Origin: Sphingobium sp. OAS761 | Lineage (GTDB): Bacteria > Pseudomonadota > Alphaproteobacteria > Sphingomonadales > Sphingomonadaceae | Assembly: GCF_024168485.1 (NCBI RefSeq) | Contig: NZ_JALJVY010000019.1 | Location: 1-58,477, forward strand | DNA length: 58,477 bases | Direction of reading: 5' to 3' | Made by a program: the position numbers and the translations under genes | Notes under the pieces: generated by a model | Seen by the model: only the letters and a program-made list of their open reading frames with translations | Told to the model about the DNA's origin: nothing | Database searches by the model: none | Part shown: positions 35,246 to 43,534 of the stretch, in pieces | How positions within the stretch are numbered: the first letter of the stretch is position 1 | How the letters are laid out: each line of letters starts with the position of its first letter

Positions 35246-37408
35246 TTATTTCTGCCGGGCTTGCTTCGCCGCCTGTGCCTGATACCGAATATAGTGGCGC
35301 AGCGCCTCGATATCCTGCGGCGTAAAGTCGCGGAATTTGGGCATGCCCTGCGGCACGAGCATGCCTTCGGCCACGATCTGGCGGAACGTCCCCTCGTCCA
35401 GCGGTACGGCAGAACGGCGCAGATCGGGTGCCGATCCGCCTGCGGTGGCACCCGCGCCGTGGCAGACGGTGCAATGGCTGGAAAAGGCCTCGGCGCCTCG
35501 ATCCACCAATTGGGGATCGGCCCTGAAGGACGGATCGTCGGTAAAGGGCGGCAACGGCGCGCGCTTCCATGCAGGCAAGGCTGCTTTCCCGCCCAGGGCG
35601 AAAGTCAGTACCCGCCGCCGCTGGTCGCGATAGTTCCAGGCCTTGTCGCCCATCAGCGCGCCCATGACACCTGTGGTGGTCCCCAGCCCGGCGATCACCG
35701 TGACATATTGGACGCCTTTGACCGTATAGGTGATCGGTTGCCCTGCAAAGCCGTTCTGCGCGTCGAAGCTCCACAGCGTCTTGCCCGTCTTCGCATCATA
35801 GGCGACAAACTGGCCATCCAGATTGCCTTCAAACACGAGATTGCCCGCCGTGCTCGCGACGCCGGCATTCAGCGCGCCGGACAGTGGTACCGACCAGACC
35901 TTCTTCTGCGCCACCGGGTCCCAGGCAATGAGCGCGGCAACCTTCGCACCGGGGATGGGGGGTGCGCCCTTGGTCGTCAGCGGGCGATAGCCGGCCTCAA
36001 GACCCCCGCCCTTGCGCTGCCACCGCGCGGTATCAATGCCGCGCGGATCGTGCACGCCCGGCATGTCCTGGACCGGCATATAGACAAGTCCGGTTTTGGG
36101 GTTGAACGACTGCGCATGCCAGTTATGGCCACCCGCCGCGCTCGGCCAGACCAAGATCGGCTTATCGGTGGCGCGCGCCTCCGGATTTTCGATCGGACGG
36201 CCGGTCTTGATGTCGACGCCGCTCGCCCATGTCACCTTAACAAAAGGCTTGGCGGAGATCAGTTTGCCGGTGTCGCGATCGACCACGTAGAAGAAGCCGT
36301 TTTTGGGCGCATGCAGGATGACGCGCCGCTTCTTGCCGCCGATGTCGAGCGTCGCGAGCGACATGTCCTGAGAGCTGTTATAGTCCCAGCTCTCACCTGG
36401 CGTCGTTTGGTAATGCCAGACATATTTGCCCGTCTTGGCATCCAGCGCCACGATCGAGCAGAGGAACAAATTGTCGCCGCCGCCGGGGCTGCGGACATTG
36501 CGGTTCCAAGGTGCGCCATTGCCTGTGCCGATGTAGATGCGGTCGAGTTCCGGGTCATAGGTCATGGCGTTCCAGGCGGTGCCGCCGCCGCCATATTTCC
36601 ACCATTCGCCGGTCCATGTCTTGGTCGCCTGCGCCATCGCATCGTCCGATGCCGCACCGTCCGGTCCCTTTTTGGGATCGCCCGGCACGGTGTAGAAGCG
36701 CCAACGCTGCGCGCCAGTCCGCGCATCATAGGCAGTCACATAGCCGCGCACATTGGCGGTGTCGGCCCCGCCATGGCCGATGATGACCATGTCGCGAAAT
36801 ACGCGCGGCGCGCCGGTGATGAAGCGGCCGTCTTCCGGGCCTTCCGTCGTCTGGACCGACCATTTTTCGCTGCCGGACTTGGCATCCACCGCGATCAGCC
36901 GGCCGTCCTGCGTGCCGGTATAGATATTGCCGTTGCCATAGGCGATGCCACGAATGCCCCAGGCGGGTTGCAGCTTGTCGCCCGCGACCTCCGTAACCTT
37001 GGGGTCGTAGGTCCACAGCGTCTTTCCGGTCGCCGCATCGATGGCGTAGATCTGGCTGTAGCCGATACCGAGATAGAGCACGCCGTCCACCGCCAGCGGC
37101 GCGCCAGCGACGCTGGGTACCGTTGGCAGGTCCATCGACCATTTCAGGCCCAGCTTGGCGACATTGCCGTCGTTGATCTGATCGAGCGGGCTGTAATGGG
37201 TCTCGTCGAAGGTGCGGCCATAGCCTGCCCAGTTGGTGCCATCGGCCGTGTCGCTCAGCATCTTGATCGTCGGCGCATCAGGCTCGCCGCCCTGCGTGGC
37301 TCCGCCCTGGCCGGACGTTCCACTGCATGCTGCCAGCAAGGCAATCCCACCGGTCAACAGCGCCAGGGGAAGGATGCAGCGGACCCGGCGGTCGTTCTGT
37401 GTGCGCAT
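35246..37408 (-). CDS. PQQ-dependent alcohol dehydrogenase with C-terminal cytochrome c (lipoprotein)
   Basis: A 720-residue periplasmic quinohaemoprotein alcohol dehydrogenase. The N-terminus is a lipoprotein signal ending in LLAAC with Cys 28, so it should be membrane-anchored. Residues about 60-610 are the eight-bladed PQQ propeller (WAGYGRTFDETHYSPLDQI, repeated GKTLW-type blade ends, GGGTAWNAMTYDPELDRIYIGTGN). Residues about 635-710 are a cytochrome c domain with CTVCH (Cys 646, Cys 649, His 650). The vicinal Cys-Cys usually found near the PQQ is absent: the place reads WGIRGIAYGNGNIYTGT. It would pass electrons from an alcohol to the respiratory chain. It stands alone, divergent from an SDR. 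Confidence 0.92.
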   Translation of the reverse strand: MRTQNDRRVRCILPLALLTGGIALLAACSGTSGQGGATQGGEPDAPTIKMLSDTADGTNWAGYGRTFDETHYSPLDQINDGNVAKLGLKWSMDLPTVPSVAGAPLAVDGVLYLGIGYSQIYAIDAATGKTLWTYDPKVTEVAGDKLQPAWGIRGIAYGNGNIYTGTQDGRLIAVDAKSGSEKWSVQTTEGPEDGRFITGAPRVFRDMVIIGHGGADTANVRGYVTAYDARTGAQRWRFYTVPGDPKKGPDGAASDDAMAQATKTWTGEWWKYGGGGTAWNAMTYDPELDRIYIGTGNGAPWNRNVRSPGGGDNLFLCSIVALDAKTGKYVWHYQTTPGESWDYNSSQDMSLATLDIGGKKRRVILHAPKNGFFYVVDRDTGKLISAKPFVKVTWASGVDIKTGRPIENPEARATDKPILVWPSAAGGHNWHAQSFNPKTGLVYMPVQDMPGVHDPRGIDTARWQRKGGGLEAGYRPLTTKGAPPIPGAKVAALIAWDPVAQKKVWSVPLSGALNAGVASTAGNLVFEGNLDGQFVAYDAKTGKTLWSFDAQNGFAGQPITYTVKGVQYVTVIAGLGTTTGVMGALMGDKAWNYRDQRRRVLTFALGGKAALPAWKRAPLPPFTDDPSFRADPQLVDRGAEAFSSHCTVCHGAGATAGGSAPDLRRSAVPLDEGTFRQIVAEGMLVPQGMPKFRDFTPQDIEALRHYIRYQAQAAKQARQK

Positions 37409-37449
37409 ACGGCGGATCTCTCCTTTTTTGATTGACGGCCTGTCTATAC

Positions 37450-37461
37450 AGATAGTTCAAT
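37450..37461 (+). promoter_or_regulatory. AGATAGTTCAAT element
   Basis: It lies 42 bases upstream of the quinohaemoprotein ATG and matches AGATATCTCAAT at 30972 in ten of twelve positions. The rest of the 324-base gap to the SDR at 37733 shows no gene. Confidence 0.3.
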
Positions 37462-37732
37462 CAAGGCAATCGCTGCCTTCTGCCCTGCGCGCGCTCAGGA
37501 GGCCGAAACGCGTGAAGGATCGTCCGTCTGCGCCGATGAGGCAGCCGGAGACGAGAGCGTCTCACCGACAATCCGGGTCGAAATTTCCTGAAATATTCTT
37601 TTCCCGTCGATTTATACGCAGATCGCCTTAATATTACAGCTATCGGTATTGTTGGTCGCGAGGTCGGCCACGATACGGGTCCGCGGCAGGCGCGATCTAA
37701 CGGCGCCACATGGGACGAGGATATATGGATAG

Positions 37733-38575
37733 ATGACAACTTCGACCATGGAAGGAGGGACGACCGCTTTTCGCAAGCTGGACTTCGACCTGAGCGGACG
37801 CACCGCAGTAGTAACGGGCGGCGGCGGCGCACCGGGACGCGGCATGGGCCGGGAAATTTCACAGATCTTCGCAGCGGCAGGCGCCAATGTCGTGGTGGTG
37901 GACATCAATCCCGAAGCGGCGGCGCTGACCGTCAACACCATCCGGGACCATGGCGGCGAGGCGATATCGGTTAGCGCCGATGTCGCTTCGTCGGAAGATA
38001 TCGAGCGCGTCGCCGCCGTCACGAACGATGCTTTCGGCAGCGTCGATGTTCTGGTCAACCATGTCGGCATCGGCAACAATGCCAGCCTGCTCGACACCAG
38101 CGAGGAATGGTGGGACCGGTGCCAGGCGGTCAATCTGAAGGCGCCGTTCCTGACAGCGCGCCAATTCCTTCCCGGCATGCTGATGAAGGGCAAGGGCGTC
38201 ATCATCAACACGGTTTCGATCTGCGGCCTGACCGGCGGCCGGGCGGGCCCAGCCTATACGGCGGCCAAGCATGGCCTCATCGGCCTGACAAAGAATATCG
38301 CCGCATGCTATGGCGACCGGGGCATCCGATGCGTGGGTATCGCGCCAGGGGGCGTTCGTGGCGAGGGTCCCGAATGGAACAGCGCAGAAGGGCGGGTGAT
38401 GGGCACCGATGAGCAACCCAATCTGTGGCCCTCTCTGCGCCGGGCACTCGACCTCAATCCGCGACGCGGCACACCGGACGAGGTCGCACCAGCGGTGCTC
38501 TTCCTCGCGAGCGATCATGCCAGCTTCATCAACGGCGCCATATTGCCTATCGATGCCGGCTGGACCGCCGTCTGA
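37733..38575 (+). CDS. short-chain dehydrogenase/reductase
   Basis: A 280-residue classical SDR. The cofactor motif is VTGGGGAPGRGMGRE, with an insertion compared with the usual TGxxxGxG; then NHVG in place of NNAG, a catalytic serine in INTVSICGL and YTAAK. The ending FLASDHASFINGAILPIDAGW is typical of 3-oxoacyl reductase-like SDRs. ATG 37733 has a GAGG about 15 bases upstream; ATG 37748 is possible. A second SDR follows 37 bases later, so two oxidations may be consecutive. Confidence 0.88.
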   Translation: MTTSTMEGGTTAFRKLDFDLSGRTAVVTGGGGAPGRGMGREISQIFAAAGANVVVVDINPEAAALTVNTIRDHGGEAISVSADVASSEDIERVAAVTNDAFGSVDVLVNHVGIGNNASLLDTSEEWWDRCQAVNLKAPFLTARQFLPGMLMKGKGVIINTVSICGLTGGRAGPAYTAAKHGLIGLTKNIAACYGDRGIRCVGIAPGGVRGEGPEWNSAEGRVMGTDEQPNLWPSLRRALDLNPRRGTPDEVAPAVLFLASDHASFINGAILPIDAGWTAV

Positions 38576-38612
38576 ACCGGCCAACACAAGTTTGAGAGGA
38601 GAAATCATCGAG

Positions 38613-39473
38613 ATGAACGACAGCCAATTTTGTCCCAACCGGCTCGGCAATGACGTCATATTGATTACCGGTTCGACCGCCGGACTGGGCGCGGCAATGG
38701 CAGAACGTTTCGCGCGGGAAGGCGCGAAGGTCGTCATCACCGGCCGTTCGGAAGATCGCGGCAAGGCAATGCGGGAGCGGCTCGAAGCGGTCGGGACGGA
38801 GGCTCTGTTCGTCGCTATGGACGTGTCGCAGGAGTCTCAGGTCAAGGCAGCCGTCGGCGCCGCCGTGGAGCGATTTGGCAAGCTGACCGGGCTCGTCAAT
38901 AATGCCGCCTGGATCCAGAACCGCAATGACGGCCCACTGACGGAAATCTCGGCGGAAACCTGGCGGAAACTTGTGAGTGTCGATCTCGACGGCGTCTTCT
39001 ATGCCTCGAAATATGGCCTCAAGGCGATTGCGCAGGCCGGGGGAGGCGCGGTTCTCAACATGTCATCGACCGGCGGTATCCGCGGGCAGGTATCCAGTCA
39101 CTGCTATGGCGCGTGCAAGGGTGCGATCCAGTCGCTCACGCTCCAGATGGCGACCTATTATTCGCGCTACCGCATCCGCACCAATTGTCTGGTCGTCGGC
39201 CCCTTCGACACGGGCGAGGGCAGGCTGCGCGCAATCGTCGAGGATCCGGTGAAGGGCCGCAAGCTGCGGCATCAATATATGGGGCGCGTGGGACAGCCGC
39301 ACGAGGTCGCATCCTCGGCCGCCTTTCTCATGTCGGCTGATGCCTCTTTCATCAACGGCGTCATGCTGCCGGTGGACAATGGCGGAACGATCCGCAGCCA
39401 CACCGCGCATGGCGCGATCAACATGGCCGACGTCGATCCGCCGTCGAACGACTGGGTTTCATTGATCGACTGA
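38613..39473 (+). CDS. short-chain dehydrogenase/reductase
   Basis: A 286-residue classical SDR with ITGSTAGLGAAMA, NNAAWIQN, the catalytic serine in LNMSSTGG and YGACK as the Tyr-Lys pair. The C-terminal part after the standard ending (FINGVMLPVDNGG) is about 25 residues longer than usual (THAHGAINMADVD region). GAGAGGAG lies upstream of the ATG. Co-transcribed with the preceding SDR. Likely 3-hydroxyacyl-CoA or ring-hydroxyl dehydrogenase. Confidence 0.9.
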   Translation: MNDSQFCPNRLGNDVILITGSTAGLGAAMAERFAREGAKVVITGRSEDRGKAMRERLEAVGTEALFVAMDVSQESQVKAAVGAAVERFGKLTGLVNNAAWIQNRNDGPLTEISAETWRKLVSVDLDGVFYASKYGLKAIAQAGGGAVLNMSSTGGIRGQVSSHCYGACKGAIQSLTLQMATYYSRYRIRTNCLVVGPFDTGEGRLRAIVEDPVKGRKLRHQYMGRVGQPHEVASSAAFLMSADASFINGVMLPVDNGGTIRSHTAHGAINMADVDPPSNDWVSLID

Positions 39474-39618
39474 CCCGCCCATGGGCGGCAGCGCCATGAT
39501 CGGCCCATTGATGTTGCTCGAGACCATGACAGGCATAACGGATCCGTCTACGTCGCGCCGGTCTATGCACAACGCAGCGCGACATGAGCACCCGTTCGCG
39601 GGAGACAGGGACGGGAAG

Positions 39619-39849
39619 TCAGCCTATCTCGCCGATCTTCGCGCCTACCTCATAAGTTTCTCCCACCACCCCGATCTGGCGCAGCACGCCGCCGACGGGG
39701 GCCTCTATCTCCTGCGTCGACTTGTCGGCCTCGACTGAATAGATGGCCTGCCCTTCCGTGACGGTCGCACCGTCTTCCACCAGCCATTCGGTCAGTTCGC
39801 CTTCGGTCATCGACATGGCGAGTTTGGGCATGTTTAGGTCGGTGCTCAT
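39619..39849 (-). CDS. free-standing lipoyl-domain protein
   Basis: A 76-residue protein consisting only of a lipoyl/biotinyl attachment domain. It begins MSTDLNMPKLAMSMTEGELT; the lipoylation site is Lys 43 in VEADKSTQEIEAPV. E2 acyltransferases carry such a domain at their N-terminus, but here the protein ends right after it (GAKIGEIG, then stop): no peripheral-subunit-binding or catalytic domain follows. ATG follows GAAGGGGACCCG. It lies 14 bases after the fused E1 gene, so it is the probable acyl carrier for it, in the manner of a glycine-cleavage H protein. Confidence 0.88.
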   Translation of the reverse strand: MSTDLNMPKLAMSMTEGELTEWLVEDGATVTEGQAIYSVEADKSTQEIEAPVGGVLRQIGVVGETYEVGAKIGEIG

Positions 39850-39863
39850 CGGGTCCCCTTCAT

Positions 39864-41915
39864 TCAATAGGTCATAAGCGCTTTGACGCGCGCGGTGATG
39901 CTGTCGGCACTGGGTATCTGTGCCGTTTCGATATCCTGCGAATAGGCGATGGGCAGATATTCGGCGCCCAGGCGCGAAGCCGGCGCTTTCAGGTCGCGGA
40001 ACAGTTCCTCGTTGATCGTCGCTGCTATCTCCGATCCCAGCCCGCAAAATTCGGTGGCGAGATGGACGACCAGCGCCCGCCCGGTCTTGCGCACGGAAGT
40101 CAGCACGCGGTGATAGTCGATCGGCATCAGCGTGCGCAGGTCGATCACCTCGGCGCTAATGCCCTCCTCGGCCAGCTTCTCCGCGACGGCCAGGCAACGC
40201 GAGACGAACATGCCGTAGGTGATCAGAGTGATGTCGGTCCCTTCCCGCTTCACCTTCGCCACGCCCAGCGGGATGCGATAGTCGCCTGCCGGCACCTGCT
40301 CCTTGATGCTGTGCATGATCGCCATGGATTCGATCTGCACGCACGGATCATCGTCGAAAATGCAGGACAACAGCAGTCCCTTCGCCTCGACCGGGGTCGA
40401 CGGATAGACGACCTTCACGCCCGGCGAATGCAGCAGCCAGCTTTCAAGCGACTGCGAATGCTGCGCGCCAAGTCCACCCACGCCGCCTGCACAGATGGTG
40501 CGGATGGTGAGCGGCACCGATGTGGCGCTCCCCGACATGAAGCGTTGCTTGCCGGCATGGTTGGTGATCTGGTCCAGGCACACACCGATGAAGTCGTTGA
40601 ACATGATCTCGGCCACCGGCCGCATGCCCACCAGCGCAGCGCCTGTTCCCGCCCCGATGATCGCCTGTTCCGCGATCGGCGTGTTGCGCACGCGCTCGCT
40701 GCCCCAGCGGTCCTCCAGCGTCAGCGTCGTCTTGAACACGCCGCCCACCGGATCGCCGATATCCTCGCCCAGCGCGAACACGCCCTCATCCAGTTCCATC
40801 GCGACATGATGGGCGTCGCGAATGGCCTCGGCCATGTTCATCTTTTTCGTCTCGCCCTCGGGTAGCAAAACGTCGGCGCGTTCGGGATAATGACCCCGGC
40901 GCGGGACGAAGTCAGCCTCGCCGAACACATCGACATACATGTCGGCTGCGGGCGTCACCCGACTCTCGAGCGCAAAGGCGACCGCCTCCTCCACCTCGGC
41001 CTTCGCCGCCGCGTCGATGGCCGCTACCTCCTCCTCGCTCGCGACGCCGCTGTCGATCAGGAGCGCGCGGGTGCGCGGCACCGGCCATTCCACCTTTGCT
41101 TTTGCCAGCGCTGGCGCGTCGAGATGGTTAGTCTCGGCGATCCCGGCATGGCTGCCCAGCCGCATCGTCACCGCCTCCACGAAGACAGGACCTTCGCCCG
41201 CTCGCACGTCCGCGACGATCCGTTCCATCTCACGGTGGAAGGACACCACGTCATTGCCGTCCAGCTTCACCCCCTTGAAGCCGAGCGCGGCGGCACGACT
41301 GAAGAAATCGGGCGCGGCGGTATAATCGGGTATAGCCGTATATTCCCCGATCTGGTTGTTCTGGCACAGGAAGATGACCGGCAGCTTCCACAGGGCGGCC
41401 AGGTTCAACGCCTCGTGCACCGCGCCGATGCTGGTCGCGCCGTCGCCGAAATTGACCACCGTCACTCGCCCCTCGCCCCGCATCTTGGCCGCGAGCGCCA
41501 GCCCGTTGGCAATCGGCGCACCCGCACCGACAATGCCGGTGGTCAGCATGGCGCCGGACTCCGGATCGGATACGTGCGGCGACCCACCCTTGCCTTTGTT
41601 CACACCATCCTCGCGCCCCAGCATCTCGGCGAACAGGCTCTTCAGGGGCACGCCCTTGGCTACCAGATCGTGGATGCCGCGGTAAATGGTCACCATATAG
41701 TCGTGGGCATCGACCAGCGTCGACAGCGTCGCCGGGATTGCCTCCTGTCCGGTCATCGGCCAATAGGTGAAGCGGAATTTGCCCGAGGAGAGCCCGGCCT
41801 TCACCGCCTTGTCCACCTCATGGATGCGCGAAATCTGCGTATAGATCGCCTTCAGCGTCTCTGGCGCTATGCCCAGATTACCGGACTTCTCCTGCGTCGC
41901 GGTGCCCGTTTCCAT
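39864..41915 (-). CDS. fused alpha-beta E1 component of a 2-oxoacid/acetoin-type dehydrogenase
   Basis: A 683-residue thiamine diphosphate enzyme. Residues about 1-330 are the E1 alpha part with the TPP motif (FGDGATSIGAVHEALNLAAL through LCQNN). Residues about 355-683 are the E1 beta part (NMAEAIRDAHHVAMELDEGV, FALGEDIGDPVGGVF, and AEIMFNDFIGVCLDQI). The two are joined by a short charged linker. These enzymes decarboxylate a 2-oxoacid or cleave a diketone and pass the acyl group to a lipoyl arm. Only the small lipoyl protein follows; no E2 catalytic domain and no E3 are present in the window. It may act on a short 2-oxoacid or acyloin made at the end of the pathway. Confidence 0.9.
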   Translation of the reverse strand: METGTATQEKSGNLGIAPETLKAIYTQISRIHEVDKAVKAGLSSGKFRFTYWPMTGQEAIPATLSTLVDAHDYMVTIYRGIHDLVAKGVPLKSLFAEMLGREDGVNKGKGGSPHVSDPESGAMLTTGIVGAGAPIANGLALAAKMRGEGRVTVVNFGDGATSIGAVHEALNLAALWKLPVIFLCQNNQIGEYTAIPDYTAAPDFFSRAAALGFKGVKLDGNDVVSFHREMERIVADVRAGEGPVFVEAVTMRLGSHAGIAETNHLDAPALAKAKVEWPVPRTRALLIDSGVASEEEVAAIDAAAKAEVEEAVAFALESRVTPAADMYVDVFGEADFVPRRGHYPERADVLLPEGETKKMNMAEAIRDAHHVAMELDEGVFALGEDIGDPVGGVFKTTLTLEDRWGSERVRNTPIAEQAIIGAGTGAALVGMRPVAEIMFNDFIGVCLDQITNHAGKQRFMSGSATSVPLTIRTICAGGVGGLGAQHSQSLESWLLHSPGVKVVYPSTPVEAKGLLLSCIFDDDPCVQIESMAIMHSIKEQVPAGDYRIPLGVAKVKREGTDITLITYGMFVSRCLAVAEKLAEEGISAEVIDLRTLMPIDYHRVLTSVRKTGRALVVHLATEFCGLGSEIAATINEELFRDLKAPASRLGAEYLPIAYSQDIETAQIPSADSITARVKALMTY

Positions 41916-42102
41916 CCTCGACTCCCGTCTTGTGCCCTACGGCGGCTTATTGAGGAAGCTCTATAATCGACAAAAGGGCGGGTCAAGGAAACTGTGGCTG
42001 AAAACGGGCCCGTTCGACAAATAAATATATATGAATTGGCGGATGGGACTCTTCGCAAGGCCAGTGTGTCATCGATACGGGCACCCTGCCCGCGCTCGTG
42101 CA

Positions 42103-42350
42103 TTATCTGCCCGAACCGCCCGCCGCCATCGAATGACGGAAAGGGATATTGCGGTCGGTCTCCACCTCGCGCGGCAGGCCCAGCACACGTTCTCCGATGA
42201 TGTTGCGCTGAATCTGGTCCGTGCCGCCGCCGATCGAATTGATGTAGCTGAAGAGCGCATGATAGTTCAGTTCCTGCGCATCGGGGAAGGCCGGACCGTC
42301 GAGCAGCGAGCGAGCCCCTGGTCGGGATCGACCACTCGCATCCTCTTCTC
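42103..42350 (-). pseudogene. C-terminal remnant of an acyl-CoA dehydrogenase
   Basis: The minus strand from about 42320 to the TAA at 42103 reads SLLDGPAFPDAQELNYHALF and then IGGGTDQIQRNIIGERVLGL, an unmistakable acyl-CoA dehydrogenase C-terminus. Nothing of the N-terminal 300 residues is present. A ribosome-site-like AGGAGAAGAGG and ATG at about 42340 open a different frame for about 10 codons, so the fragment was probably joined to another gene start by deletion. An 8-base inverted repeat (AATTGCAG/CTGCAATT, 42353-42379) lies just upstream. Confidence 0.75.
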
Positions 42351-42438
42351 CTAATTGCAGTCGTATGCCGTCTGCAATTCCTCAAGCCATGGGCAACAAT
42401 AGGAGGCCGAAAGATTCTACCATAGGGATAGGCTTCGA

Positions 42439-42716
42439 TCAGCCGTGGGGCCCCATTGCGCCGTGCAGCACGATGCGCACGATCTCCTCCAGGATGCGGT
42501 CACGCTGCGCGATCATTGTCGGTCGCAAGTGGTGCTGAAGCGGCGGATGATGCCCCCGACGATGACATCGATGATGACAGCGGGACTGCCTCCGGCGGGC
42601 AGCTCCCCGCGCGCGACCGCGCGGCGGACGATCGCTCGAGTCTGGCGTATGATCGCTTCCGTGTAGGGGCGCGTTGCGGCCTTGACCTCGGGGAAGTTCA
42701 GACTGTCGTACCGCAT
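42439..42716 (-). pseudogene. C-terminal remnant of a TetR-type regulator
   Basis: From 42716 the minus strand reads MRYDSLNFPEVKAATRPYTE and AIVRRAVARGELPAG..VIIDVIVGGIIRRF, typical of TetR C-terminal domains. Near 42510 the frame must change to give MIAQRDRILEEIVRIVLHG and the TGA at 42439. The DNA-binding half is missing: the fragment begins directly after the IS481-like transposase remnant, which probably replaced it. Confidence 0.65.
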
Positions 42717-42724
42717 GTGGAGCA

Positions 42725-43040
42725 TTACCTTGCCTCGGTGTTTAGGCCCGAGGTGAGGCGATACGGGTTGATTTTGAATCGGTGTGGGTCTTCTATCCAG
42801 ATGCGAGCGACATGTTCGTAGGGTGTGAGGCCGCGGAGCATCTTGAGACGTCGGCCATGGCTGTAGGCGTCGATGAACAGCTTGAGGTGCTGCCGCAGCT
42901 CGTCATGGCTGGCGTAATGGTAGCGCTTGACGGTGACGTCCTTGATGGTCCGGTTCCCGTTCGACCTAGCCGTTGGTCCAGGGATGGTTCGGCTTGGTGA
43001 GGCGGTGTTCGGGGAAATGCGTTCGCGCCGTCCAGATCGA
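42725..43040 (-). mobile_element. IS481-like transposase remnant
   Basis: The minus strand carries the last third of an integrase-core transposase. It reads THFPEHRLTKPNHPWTNG, then TAG in place of CAG, then after a frameshift NRTIKDVTVKRYHYASHDEL and RRLKMLRGLTPYEHVARIW before the stop at 42725. This C-terminus is typical of the IS481 family. The nonsense codon and frameshift show that it is inactive. No inverted repeats were found. Confidence 0.7.
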
Positions 43041-43534
43041 CCGTGATCATGCAGTGGCTCCTCTAAAAGCGCACGCGGCGCTCCGGCACTTATGGTGACA
43101 CGTAGGCAGCCAGGCAAGAAACGACAATCGGCCTGGAGATTGGCGGCGCGATCATGGCAACGCATGGCGGCCGCAGGTCCGGAAGCGAATCAAATCTTGC
43201 GCGGGCTGCCACTTGAGGCAATGGTGCGAATGTGGACATGCAGTCTACCCAATTTTTCTCCTTAGCGGCTGGGGTCTGCCCGGATGCCAGTCCCCGGACC
43301 GTGACAAACCGGCAGGGAACGTCGCTGTCGGTCTGCGCAGGGATGCGGGCCATGAACCGACGGCAGGAGATCAACCGGAATCACGGACTACACACATGGC
43401 TGTTCCCAGCCCCGAATTTGCGGCAAATTTGGCGCAGCGGGCGGATATCCGACCCCATAACGAGAACGACATGCCCGCAGGAGCATGGCGGCCCTTTTCA
43501 TAATCCTGCGAGGCAGAGGCTCAAGATAGGCGAC
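43041..43534. other. non-coding stretch upstream of the tandem CoA-transferase
   Basis: No gene seen. The plus-strand frame leading into the CoA-transferase is open from 43232, but it has no family-like content and no ribosome site before the chosen start at 43535. Part of this stretch may be the rest of the decayed insertion sequence. Confidence 0.4.

Noticed and set aside
35210..37435. 741-residue plus-strand frame
   Set aside because: Antisense to the quinohaemoprotein dehydrogenase; no recognisable domain.
39475..39488. CCGCCCATGGGCGG palindrome after the second SDR
   Set aside because: A perfect but loopless G+C palindrome without a T-run; common by chance at this base composition, so not called a terminator or operator.
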